A stretch of 10,440 bases of DNA from CAIJKW01 sp964443365 (GTDB taxonomy: Bacteria > Patescibacteriota > Minisyncoccia > Phycocordibacterales > CAIZLB01), in assembly GCA_964443365.1 (NCBI GenBank), contig CAYUCM010000025.1, positions 1-10,440 of the forward strand. The letters run 5' to 3'. Each line of letters begins with the position of its first letter. The stretch's first letter is position 1. A model generated the notes under the pieces. It had not been told where the DNA came from and did no database searches. It saw nothing but the letters and a program-made list of their open reading frames with translations. This document shows positions 1 through 6,711 of the stretch, one piece after another. The translations under genes and the position numbers were made by a program.

Positions 1-919
1 CAGTTGTTGATGCGAGTTTTACTAAATCATCATAACGAGCCTCTATTGTTGATCCTAACACCACGATCACGTATTTCTTGTCTTTAATTTCAAGGATAAT
101 CACCACATTCCCTCCCGCCTCATCTGTTGTACCTGTTTTACCAGCTATTACATTTGGTATTTGACTCAACGCAAAATTAACATTTTCTACTTGATGTTTA
201 TTGCCTGATAAGTTTATAAATTTAGCTTTTTGTATAATGCTTGCGTCTGCAATAAACTTATTATTTCTAAAAATTTGATCAAAAAGTAAAGCGGTTTCTT
301 TTGCTGTTCCAAGCGCCCCAGGAATCCTCTTTTCTGTCTTTTTGTTTTTAGTAATTATAGGAAGCCCAGAACTATTATTGAAGGTGAAATTTTTAAACCC
401 CATGTCTTTTGTAGATTTTTTCATGAGCAGTGCAAATACAGCCTCTTCGTCAACTACACTTTTGACAATTGATTCTACTGCAAAGTTAGATGAGGTTATA
501 AGTGCATATCTGATGAGGTTTTCCGGTCGCCAACTTTCCCCTTTAATTAAAGTTCTATCCCCTTGATTATATCCAGTATTCCTTTTAATAATTGAAATAT
601 CTTTTATTTCATGTCCCCTTTCTCGTCTGAGTTGATTTAAATTTAAAAAAACATCAGCTGTTATAATTTTTGCAAGCGACGCAAGAGAAGTAATTTCTTC
701 TGCATTTTTTGCATATAAAAATCTTCGTTCGGTTGCATCGAAAACTACAGCATTTTTTGCCACGATTTCAGGTGCGTTTATTAAATTGAGATCATTTAAG
801 TTTTCTTTAGCGAATTCATTTTCTTGTGCGTTTACTTGAAAAAAAGACATTACGCCAACAAGCGCGATGAATATTATAAATAAAATTTCACCTCTAATCC
901 TAAAGGTGCTATTTGTCAT
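1..919 (-). CDS. D-alanyl-D-alanine carboxypeptidase (peptidase S11), 3' end cut by window edge
   Basis: About 306 N-terminal codons are present; the gene runs off the left edge. From the ATG at 919 the protein opens with a short basic stretch, a hydrophobic segment (about residues 12-27) and a VNA-Q signal-peptidase-like site near residue 31, so it is probably exported. All three penicillin-binding active-site motifs of S11 DD-carboxypeptidases are visible: SLAK at 81-84 (nucleophile Ser81, Lys84), SSN at 143-145, and KTG at 261-263 followed by TTDEAGG. Family knowledge: these enzymes remove the terminal D-Ala of the peptidoglycan stem peptide outside the membrane. Other in-frame ATGs lie at 937, 949 and 955; an AAGGA sits 4 nt before 955 and 10 nt before 949, so a longer start is possible. 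I chose 919 because it gives a normal signal-peptide n-region and only 11 nt of overlap with scpB. The C-terminal part lies outside the window. Confidence 0.93.
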   Translation of the reverse strand, partial: MTNSTFRIRGEILFIIFIALVGVMSFFQVNAQENEFAKENLNDLNLINAPEIVAKNAVVFDATERRFLYAKNAEEITSLASLAKIITADVFLNLNQLRRERGHEIKDISIIKRNTGYNQGDRTLIKGESWRPENLIRYALITSSNFAVESIVKSVVDEEAVFALLMKKSTKDMGFKNFTFNNSSGLPIITKNKKTEKRIPGALGTAKETALLFDQIFRNNKFIADASIIQKAKFINLSGNKHQVENVNFALSQIPNVIAGKTGTTDEAGGNVVIILEIKDKKYVIVVLGSTIEARYDDLVKLASTT

Positions 920-1583
920 CTTTGTTGTCTTTGTCATTTGTGTTGGCATCGACATTATTTCCTTTTGTTTCTTTATTATCGCCAAAATCCTCATTAAATT
1001 TATTTAATTCACTAACAATTTCTTCATAATTTGCTAGTTTGTTAATTTCTGTTACACCCAAAAAAGAAAGTAGCTCAAAAGATGGTTTGTAAATATTTAT
1101 ACGAGAATTTTTTGAATCAATCTCTTTATCTATAAGTCCTCTAATCAATAGATTTCTTAATATATAGGAAGAATTCACACCTCTAATATTATCTATCTCA
1201 CTTCTTTTTATTGGACCCTTGTAAATTATTAATGCGAGAGTTTCAACTGTGGCCTTACCTAAATCTTTATTCAGTTCTTCTTTTTGTAATTTTTCAATTA
1301 GGGATGAAGTTTTGGCTGAGGTTCTAATAGCAAAACTATTGTCAATTTCAATAATGCAAAGACCTCTATTCTCTAGATTTTCTTTTAAATTAGCGATTGG
1401 TAATTCCAAATTGTTTTCAATTAGAGCAAGTTCTGCTTTGGTCTCATCGTCCATCGACAAAAGATTTATTATTTCCTTCTTGTTTAACGGCTCACCTTTC
1501 CAAAACAAAACAGCTTCAATTTTATTTGAAATTTCCTGAATTGTATTGTTTGTTGAATCTTGTTGCATTGTTTTTTCTTCCAT
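909..1583 (-). CDS. scpB: Segregation and condensation protein B
   Basis: ScpB is the winged-helix partner that dimerises and binds the ScpA kleisin in the SMC-ScpAB condensin complex, which compacts and segregates the chromosome. Seen here: 224 residues, with the family's N-terminal IEAVLFWKGEPL (22-33) and the conserved second winged-helix block LGKATVETLALIIYKGPI (108-125), followed by the RGVNSSYILRNLLIRGLI stretch ending at 151. It follows scpA by 12 nt, the usual scpA-scpB order. The last 25 or so residues (about 200-224) are a low-complexity Asn/Asp/Lys tail that overlaps the start of the carboxypeptidase gene. No Shine-Dalgarno precedes the ATG at 1583. The in-frame ATG at 1568 (Met6) has a GGAAG 8 nt upstream and could be the true start, shortening the protein by five residues. 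The family call is firm. Confidence 0.95.
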   Translation of the reverse strand: MEEKTMQQDSTNNTIQEISNKIEAVLFWKGEPLNKKEIINLLSMDDETKAELALIENNLELPIANLKENLENRGLCIIEIDNSFAIRTSAKTSSLIEKLQKEELNKDLGKATVETLALIIYKGPIKRSEIDNIRGVNSSYILRNLLIRGLIDKEIDSKNSRINIYKPSFELLSFLGVTEINKLANYEEIVSELNKFNEDFGDNKETKGNNVDANTNDKDNKDDK

Positions 1584-1595
1584 AATTTTATTTTA

Positions 1596-2342
1596 TTACA
1601 TATATTTAGGAACGCCAATTTCTGGACTTTCCATTTCTATATCCTCAAACAGATTCTCTTGTCTTGCGTTAATAATTCCTTGCTTAACTAATTCAAGCAT
1701 GGCAAGAAAACTAACTATCACGTCAACTTTTTGTGCTTTTTCAATTTTTCCTTTGTTGCCACTGAATTCTCTAAAGGTCATTCTAACCGCAGATTGTATT
1801 CTGTTTGTTAGTCTGTCAATCATTTCTTCAATACTAATAACTTTTTTGACGATAACCTTTGGCGCCTCCGCTTGTTTTTTTGGTAGCGCGTTAATTACTC
1901 TGGATATTGCCGATAAAATTTCTCCTTGATTAATCTCTTTGCTTGGAACAAAAACTTTTATTTCTTGCTTGAGTTCCCCTCGTTCAAAAAGAATATTTTT
2001 ACCGAACATTTTACCGAGCGCCAAACTAGCCTGACGCACAATCTCTAATTGTTGCAATCTTTTTTGCAAATCATCAATATTCCCCTCCTCTTCTTCTGTG
2101 AGACTGATTGTCGGTAATAAAGATTTGGCTTTTATTAATATTAAGGTTGAAGCTATGCTAATAAAATCCGCTCTATTGTGTAAGGAATAATCAGATAAAT
2201 TATTTACATGCGCCACATAATCATCTGTTACGGTAGAAAGTGAAATGTCATTAACAAACATTTTTCTCTTTTCAATCAATGACAAAAGCAAGTCCAATGG
2301 ACCCTCAAAAGCATCTGTTTTGATTGTGAAGATTTCTGTCAT
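1596..2342 (-). CDS. scpA: Segregation and condensation protein A (kleisin)
   Basis: ScpA is the kleisin subunit that bridges the two SMC heads and recruits ScpB. The 248-residue length is normal. Hallmarks seen: the N-terminal FEGPLDLLLSLIEKRKM (12-28), the SMC-neck-binding helix region with STLILIKAKSLLP (65-77), an acidic linker EEEEG (83-87), and the C-terminal winged-helix segment VSFLAMLELVKQGII (210-224), which contacts the SMC head in homologs. It starts its own transcript: a terminator-like hairpin for aspS and an extended -10 promoter lie directly upstream, with the ATG only 9 nt after the -10 box and no Shine-Dalgarno. scpB and probably the carboxypeptidase gene continue the operon. 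No smc gene is in the window, as is common. Confidence 0.95.
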   Translation of the reverse strand: MTEIFTIKTDAFEGPLDLLLSLIEKRKMFVNDISLSTVTDDYVAHVNNLSDYSLHNRADFISIASTLILIKAKSLLPTISLTEEEEGNIDDLQKRLQQLEIVRQASLALGKMFGKNILFERGELKQEIKVFVPSKEINQGEILSAISRVINALPKKQAEAPKVIVKKVISIEEMIDRLTNRIQSAVRMTFREFSGNKGKIEKAQKVDVIVSFLAMLELVKQGIINARQENLFEDIEMESPEIGVPKYM

Positions 2343-2351
2343 GTGTTTTTT

Positions 2352-2360
2352 ATTATAGCA
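2352..2360 (-). promoter_or_regulatory. Extended -10 promoter of scpA
   Basis: The minus strand reads TGCTATAAT: a perfect TATAAT (2357-2352) with the TG of an extended -10 one base upstream. The hexamer at 17-nt spacing, GCGCCT, does not resemble a -35, so recognition would rely on the extended element. Only 9 nt separate the -10 from the scpA ATG. A start site 7 nt after the box falls 2-3 nt before the ATG, predicting a leaderless or near-leaderless mRNA. The motif is direct sequence evidence; the start site is inferred. Confidence 0.65.
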
Positions 2361-2361
2361 T

Positions 2362-2384
2362 AAAGACGCCGTTTAGGCGCCCTT
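2362..2384 (-). terminator. Probable intrinsic terminator after aspS
   Basis: On the minus strand a hairpin with arms AAGGGCGCC and GGCGTCTTT (9 pairs, two of them G-U) closes on the five-base loop TAAAC, 24 nt after the aspS stop. The U run is short and partly within the 3' arm, so efficiency may be modest. A second small inverted repeat (AACAG/CTGTT, 2389-2405) lies between it and aspS. Its position between aspS and the scpA promoter supports termination of the aspS transcript. Confidence 0.6.
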
Positions 2385-2408
2385 AATTAACAGATTTTAC
2401 CTGTTATG

Positions 2409-3824
2409 CTATTTCTCCCTTACGATCAAATTCAAATCTCTTAATTGATCATTTGAAACTCCTGACGGTGATTGCATCATAGGGTCTCTTCCTTCCCCCG
2501 TCTTAGGAAAGGCCATAACTTCTCTAATGTTTGGTTCATTTTCCAAAAGCATCACAAGTCTATCTAGTCCCCAAGCAATTCCTCCATGTGGAGGTGTACC
2601 AGATTTAAGAGCTGTAATCATGTGATAAAAATCAGATTCTACTTTTTCTTTTTCATATCCCAAAATTTCAAACACCTTAAGTAGTGCATCGGATTGATGA
2701 TTTCTAATACTTCCTCCTCCAATTTCAAAACCATTTAGTACGATGTCGTATTGTGCAGCGATTATCTTCTCAAGGTCTGTGTCTGTCTTTTGCGCAGACA
2801 TTAAATCATTGAAGAATTCTGTTTTTGTCGTTGAAAATGGATTGTGAGTAAATGTCCAACCTCCCTTTCCATCTTTTTCAAAGAATGGGAAGTCTACAAC
2901 CCAGCAGAAAGCCAATAAGTTTGGATCTTCTTTGTCTTCTCTTATATCAGGTCTGTCATTTCCATATTTTGCCATAGCCTCGTGATATGGAATTCTTGGA
3001 AAAGGTATTTGTTGAATTCTTTTTTCTGGATAAAATTTTGCAACGATATCAATCAAAAGTTTTTCATTTAGAGACATAATGTCTTCTTCTGTAACGAAGC
3101 TCATTTCAAGGTCGACTTGAGTAAATTCTGGCTGTCTGTCCCCTCTTGAGTCTTCATCTCTCATGCATTTAGCGATTTGAAAATACTTCTCAATTCCTCC
3201 TGCCATAAGTAGCTGTTTGTATTGTTGTGGAGATTGAGGTAGTGCATAAAACGCACCAGCCTCTAGTCTTGATGGTACAAGAAAGTCTCTGGCTCCTTCT
3301 GGTGTTGATTTTGTAAGGATTGGAGTTTCAACCTCGATGAATTCTTCATTGTCCAATTGATCTCTGATTTCTTTAACAATTTTATGTCTATTTCTTATGT
3401 TTTTTTGAAGTCTGTCATTTCTTAAATCTAAATATCTGTATTTAAGTCTGGTTTCCTCATTTACTTCACGAGTATCTTTGTGTATTTCAAAAATTGGAGT
3501 TGTGGCTTCATTTAAAACTTTTATCGATAATATTTCAAGCTCAATATCGCCGTTTTGTTTTTCAGCCTGAATGTTTTTATCAGGTCTTTTGTTTACCTTT
3601 CCTAAAACCTCAACAACCCATTCATCTCTTAGGGTTTCACCTACGGCTTTTGCTTCAGCTTGTCCAGGTAAAATAACCCCTTGAATTCTTCCGGTTTTAT
3701 CTCTAAAATCTAGGAAAATTAACTTACCTTGATCTCTTCTAACATCAATCCAACCCATAATAGTTACCTCTTTATCTATGTTTTGAGATAAATCTTTAAT
3801 ATAAATTCTATTTGTTTTATTCAT
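2409..3824 (-). CDS. aspS: Aspartyl-tRNA synthetase, short form lacking the GAD insertion
   Basis: Class IIb synthetase that attaches Asp to tRNA-Asp in the cytoplasm. The N-terminal anticodon-binding OB fold carries VRRDQGKLIFLDFRD (28-42). Class II motif 1 is at 163-181 (VETPILTKSTPEGARDF), motif 2 at 213-243 (RDEDSRGDRQPEFTQVD), the EIGGGSIRN block at 367-375 and motif 3 at 414-427 (GGIAWGLDRLVMLL). It is 471 residues; typical bacterial AspRS is near 590. The missing part is the GAD domain: residues RPDIREDKEDPNLLAFCWVVDFPFFE (291-316) join directly the sequences that flank GAD in E. coli. The catalytic core looks intact, so this is a natural domain loss and not a break. Whether it also charges tRNA-Asn is open: Gln32 aligns with E. 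coli Leu30, and Asn84 matches the E. coli Asn82 found in discriminating enzymes. A T-box-like leader precedes it. No Shine-Dalgarno is seen before the ATG. Confidence 0.96.
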   Translation of the reverse strand: MNKTNRIYIKDLSQNIDKEVTIMGWIDVRRDQGKLIFLDFRDKTGRIQGVILPGQAEAKAVGETLRDEWVVEVLGKVNKRPDKNIQAEKQNGDIELEILSIKVLNEATTPIFEIHKDTREVNEETRLKYRYLDLRNDRLQKNIRNRHKIVKEIRDQLDNEEFIEVETPILTKSTPEGARDFLVPSRLEAGAFYALPQSPQQYKQLLMAGGIEKYFQIAKCMRDEDSRGDRQPEFTQVDLEMSFVTEEDIMSLNEKLLIDIVAKFYPEKRIQQIPFPRIPYHEAMAKYGNDRPDIREDKEDPNLLAFCWVVDFPFFEKDGKGGWTFTHNPFSTTKTEFFNDLMSAQKTDTDLEKIIAAQYDIVLNGFEIGGGSIRNHQSDALLKVFEILGYEKEKVESDFYHMITALKSGTPPHGGIAWGLDRLVMLLENEPNIREVMAFPKTGEGRDPMMQSPSGVSNDQLRDLNLIVREK

Positions 3825-3856
3825 GGCACTTATTCTTTATTTGTTTTTGGAGAAAC

Positions 3857-3910
3857 AAAATAGCCCCTCCAAATTCATTAAATTAATAATAAATCTGCAG
3901 GGGCGATTTT
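3857..3910 (-). terminator. Leader terminator hairpin before aspS
   Basis: The arms AAAATCGCCCCT (3910-3899) and AGGGGCTATTTT (3868-3857) on the minus strand pair with one mismatch. Pairing continues imperfectly inward (GCAGATTTATT with AATGAATTTGG, three mismatches) to a small AT loop. The 3' arm ends in TATTTTGTTTC, supplying U residues as in an intrinsic terminator. It lies 32 nt upstream of the aspS ATG, so it would control read-through into aspS and would not end trpS. The 5' arm lies just after ACCGCG, as expected for a T-box terminator/antiterminator switch. Confidence 0.7.
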
Positions 3911-3920
3911 GTGTCGCGGT

Positions 3921-3930
3921 NNNNNNNNNN
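3921..3930. other. Assembly gap (10 N)
   Basis: Ten consecutive Ns. A round 10 is often a placeholder, so the real missing length may differ. The gap sits exactly where the AGGGUGGN half of a T-box would lie, so the leader cannot be fully read. Confidence 0.99.
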
Positions 3931-4058
3931 TTCTCTCATTTAAGCTTTACGTAGCTTGAAACGTAGGGTTCTACTTGCTCAAAAACTGTTTTTTGAATTA
4001 ATTATTGAGCGTTCTTCCCTTGCCTCCTCGGTGTTTGCCGATTCATTGGCGTATTTGC

Positions 4059-4086
4059 ATTATATCAAAAATACACAAATAATCAA
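4059..4086 (-). promoter_or_regulatory. Sigma-70-type promoter driving the aspS leader
   Basis: On the minus strand, TTGATT (-35, 4086-4081) is followed after 16 nt by TATAAT (-10, 4064-4059), which also carries an extended TG one base upstream (TGATATAAT). The predicted start is an A at about 4052. It is the best-formed promoter in the window and indicates that aspS is transcribed from its own long leader and not only by read-through from trpS. Confidence 0.75.
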
Positions 4087-4101
4087 TTTAATTTTTGATA
4101 T
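4062..4101. repeat. Inverted repeat bracketing the aspS -35 element
   Basis: ATATCAAAAAT at 4062-4072 and ATTTTTGATAT at 4091-4101 are perfect 11-bp inverted copies separated by 18 nt. One arm overlaps the -10 and the spacer holds the -35. It could be an operator or a weak AT hairpin at the end of the trpS transcript. In an AT-rich genome chance is also possible. Confidence 0.5.
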
Positions 4102-4135
4102 TTAACGACAAGTGATTTTATAGAATATTTGAATT

Positions 4136-5086
4136 TTAAATACTTAGCCCAGCAATCTCTCTTATCTTTTCCATTGTCTCAGTAATTTCTTTCTTTAGTG
4201 TCTTAGCATTGTTTTTTAATAGCTCCTTAACTTTATCGGTGTCTTTTGCAATCTCTTCTCTACGAGCTCTAAGTGGCGCCACAAAGGCAATCATGTCCTC
4301 GATCAAAGCTTCTTTAAGAGCTTTGTATTTACCCTCGTTCTCTTTATATAAATTCTTTAAATACTCTTCATCTCTAAATAGTTTGTGAATATTATAAACA
4401 TTGATTGGAGTGCCTGCACTTGAGTCTGTAACAATAGACATTACTAATTTTTTAATTTCTTCATCTGTGGCAAAAAGTGGTATGTGATTATTGTAACTTT
4501 TACTCATTTTTTGACCATCAATACCTGGAATAGTCTCAACACTTTCAATTATGAGCGCATCTGGAAGTTTGAGTAATTCAGTGTTAAATATTCTATTAAA
4601 TTTTTCTGCTGTATCTCTTGCGATTTCTATGTGTTGTTTTTGATCTTTTCCAACAGGAACAATGTCCGCATGATGAATTAAAATGTCTGCCGCCATAAGA
4701 AGAGGATAATCAAATAGCCCAACATTAACCTCTTTGTTTTTTGCTTCCGCATCTTTAAATGCATGTGCCCTCATTAAATATGGAACTGTGGTTATACAAT
4801 TAAAAATCCATGCCAACTCTGTAACTTCAGGCAAATCAGATTGCTTGTATATTAAAACTTTTTTTGGATCTAGGCCTATAGCTAAATAATCTATAGCGAG
4901 ATCTAGTGTATTTTGAGATAGTTCTTCTTTATTTTGAATTGTTGTTAAAGAATGTAGGTCTGCAATAAAAATACGAGAATCATATTGTTCTTGTAAATCC
5001 ACATATTGCTTCATTGCACCAAAATAATTAGCAATATGAGGGCGTCCCGTTGATTTTACACCAGATAATAGTATCTTTTTTGTCAT
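4136..5086 (-). CDS. trpS: Tryptophanyl-tRNA synthetase
   Basis: Class Ic synthetase that attaches Trp to tRNA-Trp. At 316 residues it is near the normal length (about 330). Seen: an N-terminal nucleotide-binding loop STGRPHIANYFGAM (12-25), where the class I HIGH motif appears as HIAN (17-20); the TrpRS-specific LFDYPLLMAADILIH (124-138) with the tryptophan-binding Asp in MAAD; VPVGKDQKQHIEIARDTAEKFN (143-164); and KMSKS at 193-197. The MAAD and VPVGKDQ blocks separate it from TyrRS. It lies 41 nt downstream of the histidine kinase gene and 311 nt upstream of aspS, all on the same strand. There is no Shine-Dalgarno; an extended -10-like TGATAAACT lies 7 nt before the ATG. No T-box-like element precedes it, unlike aspS. 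Confidence 0.97.
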   Translation of the reverse strand: MTKKILLSGVKSTGRPHIANYFGAMKQYVDLQEQYDSRIFIADLHSLTTIQNKEELSQNTLDLAIDYLAIGLDPKKVLIYKQSDLPEVTELAWIFNCITTVPYLMRAHAFKDAEAKNKEVNVGLFDYPLLMAADILIHHADIVPVGKDQKQHIEIARDTAEKFNRIFNTELLKLPDALIIESVETIPGIDGQKMSKSYNNHIPLFATDEEIKKLVMSIVTDSSAGTPINVYNIHKLFRDEEYLKNLYKENEGKYKALKEALIEDMIAFVAPLRARREEIAKDTDKVKELLKNNAKTLKKEITETMEKIREIAGLSI

Positions 5087-5093
5087 ATTAAAC

Positions 5094-5102
5094 AGTTTAT
5101 CA
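5094..5102 (-). promoter_or_regulatory. Possible extended -10 promoter of trpS
   Basis: The minus strand reads TGATAAACT, an extended TG plus TAAACT (4 of 6 matches to TATAAT), ending 7 nt before the trpS ATG. The predicted start falls at the last base before the ATG. The match is weak alone, but the geometry repeats that at scpA and proS. No good -35 is present. Confidence 0.35.
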
Positions 5103-5127
5103 GAAAATGTTGGATAAATCTATCGGA

Positions 5128-6711
5128 TTATTCTGTTTCCAATTCAATAAAGAACGATGACCCCTTGCCTTCTCCAGCTGATTCTGCCCAAATTCTTCCC
5201 TTATGAGCCTCTATCATCTTTTTAGCAATATACAATCCTAATCCGGTACCGATAATATTTGTTTTTGATGCGTCAGGTGCTCTAGTAAATTTTTCAAATA
5301 GATTTGGCAAAACTTCTTTTTTAATACCAATACCTGTGTCAGAAATCGTTAATAATATTTTATTATCATTTTTTCTTGTTAGCCAAACATGAATACTGCC
5401 GTGTGGAGTGTATTTAATTGAGTTGTCTATCAAATTTCCAATCACTTGTTTTAATTTACCCTTATCTCCATTTACCATATAGCCCTTGTCTTTATCTGGT
5501 GTGTAATCAAATTGTAGCCCAGCCTTTTCTATTGTTGGACGAAGTTCATTGATCACCATACCCACCTCTTCTTCCATGTCGAAATGTTCAAAATTATATT
5601 GCATTCTACCTTGTTCAATTCTTGAAACATCAAGATAATCACCGACTAGAACCACCAGGTCACTTGTTGATTGTAGGATTTTACTTGTAGCATCCTTGAT
5701 TTGATCTGAAAGAATTCCAAAATCTCCTTCCAGCATCATTGAAGCATAACCTTTTATAGCAGTTAATGGACCACGTAATTGATGAGAAGCTAGAGATACG
5801 AACTCTGATTTTTGCTGATCTAATTCTTTTAGGTGTATGTTGGCTTGTTCAAGTTCCGTTGCTAATTTCTCGATTTTTTGTCTTGCTTCCACCTCCTTAT
5901 TAACACTTTTAATCAAGAGTAATGAAAAAACTATAGATGCCGCAAACAAAAACGAGTTAACAATTGTTTCAGTTGTTGTTTCTGACATTATTATATTCAT
6001 CAAGAAAATAATAAGTACGGCGACTGTAAAAATTTGAGTCGATACAACCTTGGCGGATACCAACTTATATTTAATAACCCCATAGGCCATGAAGGTTATA
6101 AAGAAAATTACCAAATAATTTCCAAACGGATAAACATTAAATAATTGAGGAAAGAAATTTGTAAAACCACCCGCGAAGCCAAAGACGCAACTAATTAAAG
6201 TGTTTCTGATTTGGCCTCGTAAAATTAAATTATCTTTACTTATAACATAGTACTTAATCAAATTGAACGTTGCGGTTGAGGTGATGATGAAAAAAACAAC
6301 TGGAAATACAAAATATAATGGACCAGGATTAATCCAGTAAAAACCATAAAGCACAGTCATTCCTTCTTTGAAATAGCTTGTTACACTTAATATTGCGGTC
6401 GCAAGGGCCAGTAAATAAAAGAAAGTCCTGGTTTTTGTATTTTTCAATCCAAGAAGTTCTGATGCGAATGCAAAATAAAGAGCTGGTAACGCGATAGCTG
6501 ATATGTCTAAAATATATTGCCACATCAGTGCCATGTTCTCATGTACCTCATTTGTTACTTTATACAAACTAAATGACCAGACGGTAAAAATTATAGAAGT
6601 ATATAACCAATATTGGGCTGTCTTGTTTTTCTCATCGCTTTTATAAACGATAAGACCAAAACAAATACTACTTACCGATAATATTAAGCTTGATATACTG
6701 AAAAAGTTCAT
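5128..6711 (-). CDS. Membrane sensor histidine kinase with N-terminal 7TM-type region
   Basis: A 527-residue kinase. About nine hydrophobic segments fill residues 3-268, including INPGP (127-131), typical of the HisKA_7TM sensor region. A charged, probably coiled-coil linker (about 270-302) leads to the HisKA dimerisation helix with SHQLRGPLTAIKG (309-321); His310 is the likely phospho-acceptor. The ATPase domain has the N box (IGNLIDNSIKYT, 424-435), G1 (SDTGIGI, 457-463), the F box (LFEKFTRA, 471-478) and G2 (GTGLGL, 488-493), all intact. There is no receiver domain and no response regulator in the window, so its partner and signal are unknown. The start at 6711 overlaps the upstream acyltransferase-phosphatase gene by 44 nt in another frame and preserves the first membrane helix. 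The overlap suggests co-transcription with the lipid genes, so a membrane-state signal is conceivable but unproven. Confidence 0.93.
   Translation of the reverse strand: MNFFSISSLILSVSSICFGLIVYKSDEKNKTAQYWLYTSIIFTVWSFSLYKVTNEVHENMALMWQYILDISAIALPALYFAFASELLGLKNTKTRTFFYLLALATAILSVTSYFKEGMTVLYGFYWINPGPLYFVFPVVFFIITSTATFNLIKYYVISKDNLILRGQIRNTLISCVFGFAGGFTNFFPQLFNVYPFGNYLVIFFITFMAYGVIKYKLVSAKVVSTQIFTVAVLIIFLMNIIMSETTTETIVNSFLFAASIVFSLLLIKSVNKEVEARQKIEKLATELEQANIHLKELDQQKSEFVSLASHQLRGPLTAIKGYASMMLEGDFGILSDQIKDATSKILQSTSDLVVLVGDYLDVSRIEQGRMQYNFEHFDMEEEVGMVINELRPTIEKAGLQFDYTPDKDKGYMVNGDKGKLKQVIGNLIDNSIKYTPHGSIHVWLTRKNDNKILLTISDTGIGIKKEVLPNLFEKFTRAPDASKTNIIGTGLGLYIAKKMIEAHKGRIWAESAGEGKGSSFFIELETE

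Larger units (their letters stand above)
3825..4052 (-). promoter_or_regulatory. Probable T-box riboswitch leader of aspS, interrupted by assembly gap
   Basis: The 311-bp region between trpS and aspS holds a leader of about 228 nt starting at a predicted A at 4052. Immediately after the N gap the minus strand reads ACCGCG (3920-3915), the 3' half of the T-box consensus AGGGUGGNACCGCG, and a large terminator-like hairpin follows directly before a tRNA-synthetase gene. That order (ACCGCG, terminator, aaRS) is diagnostic in known T-boxes, which read tRNA charging. The first half of the T-box falls in the Ns. Upstream are several small stems, for example GUAG-AACC-CUAC, GCUCAA/UUGAGC, and UACGU/ACGUA around an 8-nt loop. 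An AAUGAGAGAA stretch abuts the gap. I could not assign stem I or a specifier codon with confidence; AAC (Asn) in GAAGAACGC is one candidate. An ordinary attenuator is the alternative. Confidence 0.6.

Noticed and set aside
342..566. Plus-strand open frame of 74 codons
   Set aside because: Antisense to the carboxypeptidase, whose SxN and downstream regions are clearly coding on the minus strand; no recognisable domain.
1249..1929. Three plus-strand open frames opposite scpB and scpA
   Set aside because: They lie antisense to well-conserved ScpA/ScpB coding sequence and show no family motifs; shadow frames.
3931..4052. tmRNA, SRP RNA or RNase P RNA in the trpS-aspS gap
   Set aside because: None of the conserved cores I know for these RNAs is present (no GGAAGCAGCC-type SRP loop, no GAGGAAAGUCC of RNase P, no tmRNA tag or acceptor end). 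The ACCGCG plus terminator before aspS fits a T-box better.
6329..6523. Minus-strand 64-codon frame inside the kinase gene
   Set aside because: Alternative frame within the membrane region of the histidine kinase; no independent support.
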